This document shows positions 46,101 through 53,324 of a stretch of DNA of 54,263 bases, piece by piece. Made by a program: the position numbers and the translations under genes. Numbering within the stretch: position 1 is the first letter of the stretch; each line of letters begins with the position of its first letter. The notes below the pieces were generated by a model that was given only the letters and a program-made list of their open reading frames with translations, ran no database searches and had not been told where the DNA came from. Source of the DNA: Oscillospiraceae bacterium (lineage in GTDB: Bacteria > Bacillota > Clostridia > Oscillospirales > Oscillospiraceae); the NCBI GenBank assembly GCA_015067585.1, contig SVMC01000009.1, positions 1-54,263 of the forward strand, in the 5' to 3' direction.

Positions 46101-46557
46101 CTTCGAGAAGGATGTCACCATCGAGGGTGACTACGGCGAGATCTTCTTCATCGGATGCGAATTCAAGGGCGACATCATCAACACCGCTGAAGAATTCACC
46201 CGCGTATACATTCTGGAATCCGATGTAGAAGGCAAATGTATTCTGAAGAACAACACCAAGGAAACCACCATTGATGCCGCTTTCCCCAAATTCCTGGTGG
46301 ATGCCACTGTGGATGTAGTTTGTGAAGACTGCTTTGGTGCGGTCATCACCATGGGTGATTTTGAGGTCACCTTCAACGGCAAGACCTATTCCCTCAAGGA
46401 TGCGGAATACTTCCTTGATGCCAACGATCCCGATGCCGGCTTTGTTCCCTATGAAGGACAGGATGCCTCCTTCTTCTACGCCATTCAGTGGTGGGAAGAC
46501 GGTGAACAGCAGCTGATGCTGGCATGCGAGAACGAAGCAGAGGCCCCCGCCGAGTAA
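43117..46557 (+). CDS. Cell-surface GH10 endo-1,4-beta-xylanase with Cys-repeat modules and SLH domains
   Basis: 1146-aa secreted enzyme that cleaves xylan while held to the cell wall. Order of parts: signal peptide (1-30, ending MVSAADE); GH10 catalytic domain (about 33-362) with acid/base E181 in WDIVNEAF and nucleophile E292 in SVTELDVE; Cys-pair repeat block with PTCTEEGYT and CSIC...CERC (365-445); a concanavalin-like beta-sandwich (about 447-635) as in GH43 C-terminal modules, likely carbohydrate-binding; a second Cys-repeat block (645-780) with PTCTEAGYTTYTC; three SLH domains (about 790-972); and a C-terminal extension of about 170 residues without recognised family. Start ATG follows AAAAGGAGG; an upstream frame extension has no such site. 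Single-gene unit. Confidence 0.95.
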   Translation: MKKRIISMLLAICMLFTLMPAVMVSAADEPIVGLKDAFAKHFKIGTALSASEARKAQAQELTLTHFNSVTCENEMKPDTMLDQNACRQAGDNVSTKVRLTDNTRTILKFCEDNGIPMRGHVFVWHSQTPGWFFRENFDNNGAYVSKEIMDQRLENYFISMFELIETEFPDLEFYAWDIVNEAFTDSNPATMRPGSQSGWVQVYGDDSFIYQAFRFARKHAPEGCKLYYNDYNEYETGKLNAIYALCKNLYEEGVLDGVGMQSHLRDTYPSIQSYRAALDKYASIGCEISVTELDVECNDFESQAKYYEQLFEIYLDYADQIEAVVFWGTMDSVSWRSSGRPLPFDSNYQPKPAYYSIMDTVSDHDHDYVATVVEPTCTEEGYTANVCSICQRTVIKETTEPLGHKWDEGRVTLEPTYTTTGIRTYECERCDATKTSRIRRLGSTVPDNIDFTSMDDFEIENPASAELRDGGLYLVSTTDAFEPCNGQVSTFEPKDVVKISAEGDWIATLKVNFDQGGSQGYYEFLGFYASDDYDNMVGIRGGDNAIQDFIRKGGTVTAETKNATPGLKSASTHWFRIEKAGDSYICYWSTDGETFNEIFSYEETGIIGDTIIIDAYSGMATGYNYILESLEFMDAEGGGNDDECQHDYKAEVTEATCTEGGYTTYTCSKCGNSYKADETEAAGHKWDEGKVTTEPTEDKEGVKTFTCTVCGETKTESIPEKPEEHKHSYEEVVTEPTCTEAGYTTYTCECGHSYTGNEVDALGHDFKDGICTRCDAKDETSNPGEHICPADIFPDVPAFGHWAHEGIDFCVENGLMQGTGSGKFNPGGTLTRAELVTILYRMEGEPKVEYAATFKDVPNDQWYTNAIEWAAAAGVVNGVGDGTNFAPSGVITREQIATILYRAVGAPVVEGDLSAFPDAAKVNSYATDAMLWANQEGIITGAAVNNVTYLNPLNSATREQIASIVMRYVDYISTVPVEITFTVSEDEPIYLAGLTFEKDVTIEGDYGEIFFIGCEFKGDIINTAEEFTRVYILESDVEGKCILKNNTKETTIDAAFPKFLVDATVDVVCEDCFGAVITMGDFEVTFNGKTYSLKDAEYFLDANDPDAGFVPYEGQDASFFYAIQWWEDGEQQLMLACENEAEAPAE

Positions 46558-46600
46558 AGTAATTCCCCCCATACCGCGAATAAACTGCAGCGAAACCATT

Positions 46601-46639
46601 AAAAAATCGGCCGATCCAAAAAGGATCGGTCGATTTCTT
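46601..46639. terminator. Bidirectional terminator between xylanase and ACT-protein genes
   Basis: 13-bp stem with one G-T pair (46605-46617 with 46623-46635). T-runs on both strands serve the two convergent units. Confidence 0.9.
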
Positions 46640-46696
46640 TTGCTTCGTTAGGTGCTTCGGCTTCACCGAATGCGTTGCCCCTGGCCTCTGTCTGGT

Positions 46697-47134
46697 TTAG
46701 CAGAGATCCAGATCATCCTTATCCGCCACAGCAATACCGTTTTCAGCAAGCAGCGCAGCCGCTTTTTCATTGTCCTGCAGACGGAAGATCACATAGGCAT
46801 TGCCCTTTTTCCGGGAGATGAAGGCGTAGCTGTACTCGATGAAGATCTCATGCTCGGCCAGCAGTGCCAGAACCTTGGACAAACTGCCGGGCGTATCGGA
46901 GATTTCCACAGCGATGACCTTGGTGACGGAGACGATGCAGCCGTTTTCCCGCAGGGCTTCCAGTGCAGGCTCGGGACGATCCACGATCAGGCGAAGAATG
47001 CCGAAATCAGCGGTATCGGCAAGGGACATGGCGCGGATATCCACGCCGGAGGCACCGATCACATCGGCGATCTGGACAAGGCTGCCCGCCTTGTTTTCCA
47101 CAAAAATGGAGAGCTGATCAATCGTTTTAACCAT
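46697..47134 (-). CDS. Double ACT-domain protein
   Basis: 145-aa protein made of two ACT ligand-binding domains (about 5-68 and 75-140; QLSIFVENKAGSLVQIADVIGASGVDIRAM and VIAVEISDTPGSLSKVLALLAEHEI). ACT domains bind amino acids. No catalytic domain is attached. It follows paaK by 16 nt, a pairing often seen in clostridia and archaea, so it is likely an amino-acid-responsive regulator of the ligase. ATG 47134 has AAAGGAGG upstream. Confidence 0.88.
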   Translation of the reverse strand: MVKTIDQLSIFVENKAGSLVQIADVIGASGVDIRAMSLADTADFGILRLIVDRPEPALEALRENGCIVSVTKVIAVEISDTPGSLSKVLALLAEHEIFIEYSYAFISRKKGNAYVIFRLQDNEKAAALLAENGIAVADKDDLDLC

Positions 47135-47150
47135 CGTTATATCCTCCTTT

Positions 47151-48452
47151 TTAAATCTTGCGCTTATCAATGACGCGGACGGCCTTGCCTTCGCTGCGGG
47201 CGATGGACTTGGGCGTTACCAGGTGTACCTTGGGGGAGATGCCCAGCATGGAGCGCATGGCCTCCACGAGTTCTTTTTCGTAACGGGTGATGTGGCGGAC
47301 GGTGTCGGAGAACTGCTCCGGCTTCATTTCCACATTCACATCGAAGGTATCGGTGTTGTTGACTCTGTCCACAACGATCTGATAGTTGGAGGAGTAGCCC
47401 AGACTGATGAGAACGGTCTCGATCTGGGAGGGGAAGACATTGACGCCGCGGATGATGAGCATATCATCGGTGCGGCCTCTGGGACGGCCCATCTTGACGA
47501 AGGTTCTGCCGCAGGAGCACTTGCCGCGATGCAGCACGCAGATGTCTCTGGTGCGGTAGCGCATAACGGGGAAGGCTTCCTTGGTGATGGCGGTGAATAC
47601 CAGCTCACCCTGCTCACCGTCGGGGAGCACCTCGCCGGTCTCGGGATCGATGATCTCAGCAATGAAGTGGTCTTCGTTGACATGCATACCGGTCTGCTCT
47701 TCGCATTCGAAGGAGACACCGGGGCCGGAAAGCTCCGTCAGACCATAGATGTCGTAAGCCTTGATGCCAAGGGCCTTTTCAATGTCATGGCGCATTTCAT
47801 CGCTCCATGCCTCGGCGCCAAAGATGCCGGCCTTGAGCTGAATTTCGTCCGGAGAGATGCCCCGTTCCTTCAGGGTCTCGCCGATGTAAGCAGCATAGGA
47901 GGGGGTGCAGCACAGAATCGTTGAGCCAAGGTCCTGCATGAACTGGATCTGACGGTCGGTATTGCCGGAGGACATGGGCAGGGTCAGGCAGCCCACCTTA
48001 TGGCCGCCGCCGTGCAGGCCCATACCGCCGGTGAACAGGCCGTAGCCATAAGCGACCTGCAGGACATCCTCTTTATCGCCGCCTGCTGCTACAATGGCTC
48101 TGGCGCAGCAGTCGTCCCAAAGGTCGATATCGTGCTGGGTGTAGAAGGCCATGACACGCTTGCCGGTGGTGCCGGAGGTGGAGTGGATGCGGACGCATTC
48201 GGACTTGGGAACGGCACGCATTCCCTCAGGATAGCAGTTGCGAAGGTCGGCCTTGGACAGGAAGGGCAGCTTGTGGAGGTCTTCCACACCGTGAATGTCT
48301 TCCGGCTTGACACCCTTTTCGTCCATCAGGTTTCTGTAGTAGGGCAGATCGTTGTATACATGCTTGACCTGTGCCACAAGGCGTTCGCTCTGGAGCTTGC
48401 GAAGCTCCTCCTGGGGCATGGTCTCGATTTCAGGCTGATAATACTTGCTCAT
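47151..48452 (-). CDS. paaK: Phenylacetate-CoA ligase family protein
   Basis: 433-aa adenylate-forming enzyme that activates an aryl acid, most likely phenylacetate or a related arylacetate, to its CoA thioester with ATP to AMP. It has the PaaK motifs HSTSGTTGKRVMAFY (phosphate loop), YGLTELSGPGVSFEC, YRTRDIC, and the C-terminal GRTDDMLIIRGVNVFPSQIE. Length is typical. AGAAAGGA precedes the ATG. The substrate within the aryl acid group cannot be read from sequence. Partners: an ACT protein downstream, a 77-aa protein, MFS carrier and second acyl-CoA ligase upstream. Confidence 0.93.
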   Translation of the reverse strand: MSKYYQPEIETMPQEELRKLQSERLVAQVKHVYNDLPYYRNLMDEKGVKPEDIHGVEDLHKLPFLSKADLRNCYPEGMRAVPKSECVRIHSTSGTTGKRVMAFYTQHDIDLWDDCCARAIVAAGGDKEDVLQVAYGYGLFTGGMGLHGGGHKVGCLTLPMSSGNTDRQIQFMQDLGSTILCCTPSYAAYIGETLKERGISPDEIQLKAGIFGAEAWSDEMRHDIEKALGIKAYDIYGLTELSGPGVSFECEEQTGMHVNEDHFIAEIIDPETGEVLPDGEQGELVFTAITKEAFPVMRYRTRDICVLHRGKCSCGRTFVKMGRPRGRTDDMLIIRGVNVFPSQIETVLISLGYSSNYQIVVDRVNNTDTFDVNVEMKPEQFSDTVRHITRYEKELVEAMRSMLGISPKVHLVTPKSIARSEGKAVRVIDKRKI

Positions 48453-48476
48453 AAGTTGATTCCTTTCTGTAACTGA

Positions 48477-48710
48477 TCAAGAGATTTTTCTGAGATGGTA
48501 TGTATTCTTGTTCAGTTTGGAAAACTTGCCGGGAATCGCGGCAGCAAGCGCGGATTCCCAAGCATCCTCCTTCAAATCAAAGAATTTGGAGAAGTACCCA
48601 AGTGGGGCAATGCCGGCGGTCTCCATGGCCGCTCGTTCTTTGCGTGCCCATTGGGAGCGGAATCTGCCATATTTTGCAATTGCTTCGGTATCGAGCATAT
48701 GCTTTTTCAA
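48477..48710 (-). CDS. Small basic protein of unknown function (77 aa)
   Basis: 77-aa frame between the MFS gene and paaK. A TTG start at 48710 is preceded by GGGAG at 8 nt; an internal ATG at 48698 is the alternative. The sequence (KKHMLDTEAIAKYGRFRSQW..., ending KNTYHLRKIS) is rich in Lys/Arg and aromatic residues, has no signal peptide or membrane helix, and looks like real protein rather than a shadow: no longer gene lies on the other strand here, and the spacing to both neighbours fits an operon (74 and 24 nt). I do not recognise a family. Its fixed place among acyl-CoA ligase genes suggests a role linked to them. Confidence 0.68.
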   Translation of the reverse strand: MKKHMLDTEAIAKYGRFRSQWARKERAAMETAGIAPLGYFSKFFDLKEDAWESALAAAIPGKFSKLNKNTYHLRKIS

Positions 48711-48784
48711 TGGAAACACTCCCTTCGGATGATTTGTGTGGATATCTTTTGCCCGCATGATGGGAACTGCATTTTCGGCAGTCC

Positions 48785-49993
48785 TCAGGCCTCTTTGATG
48801 GTGAGGTTCAGGACAAGGCCGATGAGTGAGAACCCGATCAGCAGGGAAAATACGGGAACATAGCTGCCGCCGGAGGCTGTGAGGATGGCGGAAGCCAGAG
48901 TGGGGACAAAGGCCCCGGGGATCAGCACCAAATTGATGATGCTGAGATTGGAGGCATAATCCTTTTGACCGTAGAATTCCATGGTGAATGCCGCGGAAAC
49001 GGTGGGTGAAAAGCCGTAGGAGAAGCCGCACAGCAGCAGACCCGGAATACCAAGAACAGGAGCACTGAGCATGGCACCCAGCAGGGCCAGCACAGGTGCA
49101 GCGATGGCCACGGCGCTGGTGATGTGCTTGGTCTTCGTGAGGCCGAAGTGATCGGCAATGGCACCGGAGGCAAGCCGCCCAAGGCTGTTGGCGATGGCCA
49201 CCACGGCGGCGAACACCACGGCGATATTCTGGGCAAGGCCCAAGGAAATGCTGTAGCTTCGGGCAAAGGCGATGGCGGAAGAACCCACGGCGGAAAGCAG
49301 GATGAAGTAGATAAACAGCTTCCAGAAGGAGGCTCTTTTCAGCATCTGGCCCGGGGTCATGCCGGAAAGGGGCTTGGCTGCCTTGGCAGCGGCCTTTTCC
49401 GGGGCCTTGATGAGAAAGCTGCCCAGTAAAATGACGATGCCGCAAATGCCGCCCATGACCCGATAAATGACGCGCCAGTCCACATTGCCGGATTCCAGCA
49501 GGCTGCCTGCCAGAAGGCCAATGAGGAAGGAACTGAGGCCGAAACCCATCATCAGCGCACCGGAGCAAAGGCCCTTTTTATCGGGGAACCAGCCGGAAAT
49601 GGTGGCGATCACCGCATTGTAGACGATGCCGATGCCGGTGCCCGCCATCAGGGCATAGCCGAGGTAGAGAAGCAGGATAGAGCTGCCGTCCTTCAGGCAG
49701 GAGACCAGCCAGAAGCCGGCAAAGAGAAGCGCAGCGCTGCCCATCATCCGCAGTATGGGGGAAATTTTTTTGGAGAGGAACCCGGAGATCAGGCCGCCGA
49801 TGCAGAAGAACCAGACACTCAGGGTGTAGTTGAAGGTCAAGGCGCTGGCAGACCAGCCAAATTCCGTCAAAGGCAGGTTGATGTTGGACCAGGCATAGAT
49901 GATACCGGAGAACATCAGCACCAGTACGGCGGCTGCAAGCCGTGCCCAGCGGTTCAGATGAGTCGTTGAGATCTTGAAGACACAGCCCTCCAT
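48785..49993 (-). CDS. MFS transporter, OFA (oxalate/formate antiporter)-like
   Basis: 402-aa carrier with 12 hydrophobic helices. The first helices (FSGIIYAWSNINLPLTEFGWS), GTGIGIVYNAVIATISGWFPDKKGL and the second-half SFGYGFSP-like region (LLCGFSYGFSPTVSAAFTMEFYG) match the OFA group of carboxylate carriers. The ATG overlaps the acyl-CoA ligase stop codon (TAATG). Uptake or exchange of the monocarboxylic acid that the two ligases activate is the natural reading, by context only. Confidence 0.88.
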   Translation of the reverse strand: MEGCVFKISTTHLNRWARLAAAVLVLMFSGIIYAWSNINLPLTEFGWSASALTFNYTLSVWFFCIGGLISGFLSKKISPILRMMGSAALLFAGFWLVSCLKDGSSILLLYLGYALMAGTGIGIVYNAVIATISGWFPDKKGLCSGALMMGFGLSSFLIGLLAGSLLESGNVDWRVIYRVMGGICGIVILLGSFLIKAPEKAAAKAAKPLSGMTPGQMLKRASFWKLFIYFILLSAVGSSAIAFARSYSISLGLAQNIAVVFAAVVAIANSLGRLASGAIADHFGLTKTKHITSAVAIAAPVLALLGAMLSAPVLGIPGLLLCGFSYGFSPTVSAAFTMEFYGQKDYASNLSIINLVLIPGAFVPTLASAILTASGGSYVPVFSLLIGFSLIGLVLNLTIKEA

Positions 49994-51633
49994 TAACCCT
50001 TATTCAGGGCATCGACCAGCTTGGTGGCACCGTAGATCTCACGAAGACGGGGTTTTTCGATCTTGCCGGTGGCATTTCTGGGAACATCCGCGAAGATGAT
50101 CTTGCGGGGACGCTTGTAGCGGGGCATCTTCAGGCAGAAGGTCTGAATGTTTTCTTCGGTGCAGGTGTGACCGGGCTTCAGCTCAATGATGGCGGTGGCA
50201 ATTTCGCCAAGGCGCTTGTCCGCCAGACCGATGACGGCCACATCCTGAATGTCGGGATGGGCAGCGAGGAAGTTCTCGATCTCCACAGGGTAGAGGTTTT
50301 CGCCGCCGGAGATGATGACATCCTTCTTGCGGTCAACCAGGAAGATGAAGCCGTCCTCATCATAGATGGCCATATCACCGGTGTGGAGCCAATCGCCCTT
50401 GAGGACTTCGTTGGTGGCTTCCTCGTTGTGATAGTAGCAGACCATCACGCCGGGACCCTTGACGCAAAGCTCGCCGACATGGTTGGCTTCCTTGATCTCT
50501 TCGCCGTTTTCATCCACGATCTTGGTCTCCCAGCCAAAGCCTGCCTTGCCGATGGCGCCGACCTTATGGATGTTCTCTACGCCGAGGTGGACGCAGCCGG
50601 GGCCGATGGATTCGGACAGACCGTAGTTGGTGTCGTACTGATGGTGGGGGAAGATCTCCAGCCAGCGGCGGATCAGGCTCTGAGGAACGGGCTGCGCGCC
50701 GATGTGCATCAGCCGCCACTGGTCAAGCTGATAATCCGCAAGGTTGACACTGCCGTTTTCGATGGCGGTGAGAATGTCCTGCGCCCAGGGTACCAGCAGC
50801 CAGACGATGGTGCAGCGCTCGTTGGAGGCGGCCTCTAAAATGTATTCCGGCTTGGCACCCTTCAGCAGGACGGTCTTGCCGCCCATCAGGAAGCTGCCGA
50901 ACCAGTGCATTTTCGCGCCGGTATGGTAGAGAGGCGGGATGCAGAGGAAAACATCTTCCTTGCGCTGATTATGGTGGGCCTGCTCCACTCTTGCGGAGTG
51001 GGACAGGGCACGATGCTTATGTAAAATGGCTTTGGGGAAGCCGGTGGTGCCGGAGGAGAAGTAGATGGCACCGTCGTCGTCATCACTCAGGGAGATGCCG
51101 GGATTCTCGCTGGAGTAATCCGATACAAGGGAATTGTAGTCAAAGGCAAAGGTAGGACAGGGCTGCTCGCCGCAGTAGATGAGGCTGATGTCCCGGCCCA
51201 TGTTATCCACGATCTCTTCCAGACGGCCGATGAATTCAGGGCCGAATACCAGCACATCCACATCCGCCAGATTGAGGCAATATTTGATCTCTTCCGCGGC
51301 ATAGCGGAAGTTCAGGGGTACTGCCAGCGCGCCGGTCTTCAGAATGCCGAAGTACACGGGCAGCCACTCGAGGCAGTTCATCATCAAAATGGCGACCTTC
51401 TTGCCCTTGCCGATGTTGTGGCTCAGCAGGGCGTTGGCAAAACGGTTGGCCTTTTCGTTGAAGATGCCCCAGGTGATCTCCTTGCGGTAATAGGGGCAGT
51501 TGGAGGCTTCGATCAGGTCATATTCCTTCCATGTACCTTTTTTGACACCTTTCTGCTCCGGATTGATCTCCACAAGGGCAACATCGGTCTTGTAAAGCAT
51601 GGCGTTTTGCTCAAGAATGTGGGTAATGGGCAT
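49993..51633 (-). CDS. AMP-dependent acyl-CoA synthetase/ligase
   Basis: 546-aa class I adenylate-forming enzyme. Motifs: YFSSGTTGFPKAILHKHRAL (phosphate loop), YGLSES, HTGDMAIYDEDGFIFLVDRKKDVIISGGENLYPVEIE and the C-terminal catalytic Lys in PRNATGKIEK. This pattern fits medium/long-chain or aryl acyl-CoA ligases rather than acetyl-CoA synthetase. AAGGAG stands before the ATG. It is the first structural gene of the operon and is preceded by the leader-peptide attenuator (51651-51795). Substrate unknown; an arylacetate or arylpropionate is suggested by paaK and the Tyr/Phe leader. Confidence 0.9.
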   Translation of the reverse strand: MPITHILEQNAMLYKTDVALVEINPEQKGVKKGTWKEYDLIEASNCPYYRKEITWGIFNEKANRFANALLSHNIGKGKKVAILMMNCLEWLPVYFGILKTGALAVPLNFRYAAEEIKYCLNLADVDVLVFGPEFIGRLEEIVDNMGRDISLIYCGEQPCPTFAFDYNSLVSDYSSENPGISLSDDDDGAIYFSSGTTGFPKAILHKHRALSHSARVEQAHHNQRKEDVFLCIPPLYHTGAKMHWFGSFLMGGKTVLLKGAKPEYILEAASNERCTIVWLLVPWAQDILTAIENGSVNLADYQLDQWRLMHIGAQPVPQSLIRRWLEIFPHHQYDTNYGLSESIGPGCVHLGVENIHKVGAIGKAGFGWETKIVDENGEEIKEANHVGELCVKGPGVMVCYYHNEEATNEVLKGDWLHTGDMAIYDEDGFIFLVDRKKDVIISGGENLYPVEIENFLAAHPDIQDVAVIGLADKRLGEIATAIIELKPGHTCTEENIQTFCLKMPRYKRPRKIIFADVPRNATGKIEKPRLREIYGATKLVDALNKG

Positions 51634-51650
51634 GATTGTTTCTCCTTACT

Positions 51651-51680
51651 AATAATAAAACCGCAGCCGATCGGCTGCGG
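51651..51680 (-). terminator. Leader terminator (attenuator) before the acyl-CoA ligase operon
   Basis: Minus strand CCGCAGCC-GATC-GGCTGCGG (51680 down to 51661) followed by TTTTATTATT. It stands between the leader reading frame and the ribosome binding site of the ligase gene, so RNA polymerase must pass it to express the operon. Confidence 0.78.
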
Positions 51681-51724
51681 TAACACGGTTTTTTTACATC
51701 GTATACCTTATTCAGCCCAACCGG
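51667..51724 (-). promoter_or_regulatory. Candidate antiterminator pairing
   Basis: The minus-strand segment CCGGTTGGGCTG (51724-51713) can pair with CAGCCGATCGG (51677-51667), eleven pairs including two G-U and one bulged G. This would use up the 5' arm of the terminator. Hand-made pairing; no energy calculation. Confidence 0.5.
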
Positions 51725-51726
51725 AA

Positions 51727-51795
51727 TCAGCCACGCACAGTAAAGTACGCAGCAAAAAAATAGGTATAGGCATTGTTAAGGCACTGATGTTTCAT
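51727..51795 (-). CDS. Leader peptide rich in Tyr and Phe (22 aa)
   Basis: Short frame starting MKHQCLNN and continuing with A-YTYFFAAYF-TVRG: three Tyr and three Phe within nine residues (10-18), no Trp. GGAG lies 6 nt before the ATG, and a near-consensus promoter starts transcription about 60 nt upstream. The stop codon is 47 nt before the terminator stem. The layout is that of amino-acid biosynthesis leader peptides such as PheL, where stalling at the run of codons decides between antiterminator and terminator. Part of the Phe content comes from a T7 tract, so chance is not excluded. Confidence 0.62.
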   Translation of the reverse strand: MKHQCLNNAYTYFFAAYFTVRG

Positions 51796-51861
51796 AGCAA
51801 GCTCCGTCTCTTTAATGATTTAAAGAATAAGGGATTTAAATTGCAAAATTTTACTGCGCTT

Positions 51862-51890
51862 ATTCTATCAGACATTTTTTTATATGTCAA
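51862..51890 (-). promoter_or_regulatory. Promoter of the leader/acyl-CoA ligase operon
   Basis: TTGACA (51885-51890), 17-bp spacer, TAGAAT (51862-51867). One of the best promoters in the window; leader RNA about 220 nt. Confidence 0.85.
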
Positions 51891-51933
51891 TAAAAATCTA
51901 TGGAAAAAATATTTTCTTCTGCGCAAAAATTGT

Positions 51934-51941
51934 GGTATACT
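51934..51941 (+). promoter_or_regulatory. Extended -10 promoter of the guanine deaminase gene
   Basis: TGG-TATACT type extended -10 (TATACT at 51936-51941), weak -35; about 40 nt before the ATG. Confidence 0.5.
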
Positions 51942-51988
51942 GGAGCTGTCAATGATATCCGCCGCATCATAGAAGGGAGTGTGTCTTT

Positions 51989-53269
51989 ATGGAGAACCGT
52001 TCTTTTGTGTTGAGAGGAGATATCTGCTGGTCTGACCGGCAGAAGAAGCTGCACTGCGCGCAGGATGCCTATCTCGTTTGCGAGAATGGGCGCTGTGCGG
52101 GTGTATTTGATGCGCTGCCGCAAGGCTATGCTGCCCTGCCCCTGATCGATCACCGGGGCAAGCTGGTGATCCCGGGCATGGCGGACCTGCACATCCATGC
52201 GCCCCAGTATGCCTTCCGTGGGCTGGGTATGGATCTGGAGCTTTTAGATTGGCTGCAGCAGTATGCCTTCCCGGAGGAAGCGAAGTACAATGATTTAGAG
52301 TATGCCAAGGCAGCTTACCGCGTATTTGCGGACAATCTGCGCCGCAGCGCCACCACAAGGATCAGCGCCTTTGCCACGGTGCATTTAGATGCCACGGTGC
52401 TGCTGATGGAGCTTCTGGAAGAAGCGGGAATCGCAGGCTATGTGGGCAAGGTGAATATGGATCGGGAGGCCCCGGATGAGCTGCGGGAGCCGGATGCTGC
52501 CCATTCTGCCGCCCTGACCGTGGAATGGCTGCAGGCAGTAAAGGACAAATGCACCTCGATCCGACCCATTCTGACTCCCAGATTCCTGCCAAGCTGCTCT
52601 GACGCGCTTTTGGAAAAGCTGCAGGAGATCCGCAAGGGTTGGGCGCTTCCTGTGCAGTCCCATCTTTCCGAGAATCCCGGCGAGGTGGCATGGGTGGCGG
52701 AGCTGTTCCCGAAGGCCGCCTTCTACGGCGACGGCTATGACCGCTACGGCTTTTTCGGCAAGGATGCAAAAACCGTCATGGCCCACTGCGTCTACTGCAC
52801 CGAGGAGGAAATGCAGCGGATGCAGGACAACGGGGTGTTTGTTGCCCATTGTCCGGCCTCCAATATGAATCTTTCCTCCGGCATTGCCCCCATTCGCAGA
52901 TTCTTAGAGCGGGGCATCCGGGTGGGTCTTGGCAGCGATGTGGCCGGGGGCGAATCCGAGTCCATCTTCCGGGCGATTTCCGATGCCATTCAGGTGTCGA
53001 AGCTGTACTGGCGCTATGTGGACTCCGCCGCGGCACCTTTGAGCTTTGAAGAAGCCTTCTATCTTGCCACCCTTGGCGGCGGCGAGTTCTTTGGCGATGT
53101 GGGCAGCTTCCTGCCGGGCTATGCCTTTGACGCGGTGGTACTGGAGGACGCGCCCCTGAACCCTCTGAACACCCTCAGCCTCCCCCAGCGCCTGGAGCGG
53201 GCGGTGTATCTGGAGGCAGACGGGAAATACCTGCGGGAAAAATATGTGGACGGAAAGCGTGTGGTTTGA
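51989..53269 (+). CDS. guaD: Guanine deaminase (amidohydrolase family)
   Basis: Hydrolyses guanine to xanthine and ammonia in purine salvage or breakdown. The 426-aa product has the guanine deaminase marker PGMADLHIHAPQYAFRG with metal ligands H68 and H70, PRFLPSC, HLSEN, the later metal His in MAHCVYC and GLGSDVAGG with the catalytic Asp. Length normal. AAGGGAG lies before the ATG. Single-gene unit, divergent from the acyl-CoA ligase operon; no purine riboswitch is present in its short leader. Confidence 0.9.
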   Translation: MENRSFVLRGDICWSDRQKKLHCAQDAYLVCENGRCAGVFDALPQGYAALPLIDHRGKLVIPGMADLHIHAPQYAFRGLGMDLELLDWLQQYAFPEEAKYNDLEYAKAAYRVFADNLRRSATTRISAFATVHLDATVLLMELLEEAGIAGYVGKVNMDREAPDELREPDAAHSAALTVEWLQAVKDKCTSIRPILTPRFLPSCSDALLEKLQEIRKGWALPVQSHLSENPGEVAWVAELFPKAAFYGDGYDRYGFFGKDAKTVMAHCVYCTEEEMQRMQDNGVFVAHCPASNMNLSSGIAPIRRFLERGIRVGLGSDVAGGESESIFRAISDAIQVSKLYWRYVDSAAAPLSFEEAFYLATLGGGEFFGDVGSFLPGYAFDAVVLEDAPLNPLNTLSLPQRLERAVYLEADGKYLREKYVDGKRVV

Positions 53270-53324
53270 CGGAACAGGAGTACTTTGTAACAACAAATGT
53301 GGATATATCGTAGAGGCTACCCAG

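Noticed and set aside
48711-49568. Upstream extension of the 77-aa frame into the MFS gene
   Set aside because: The extension is out-of-frame MFS sequence rich in His/Arg/Pro; the TTG start with its own ribosome binding site is preferred.
51661-51700. T-box-like sequence (GTGTTACCGCAG) before the leader terminator
   Set aside because: Only part of the T-box consensus is met; the bulge reads TGTT instead of TGGN, which cannot pair with a tRNA CCA end, and I see no Stem I landmarks upstream. A leader-peptide attenuator explains the region better.
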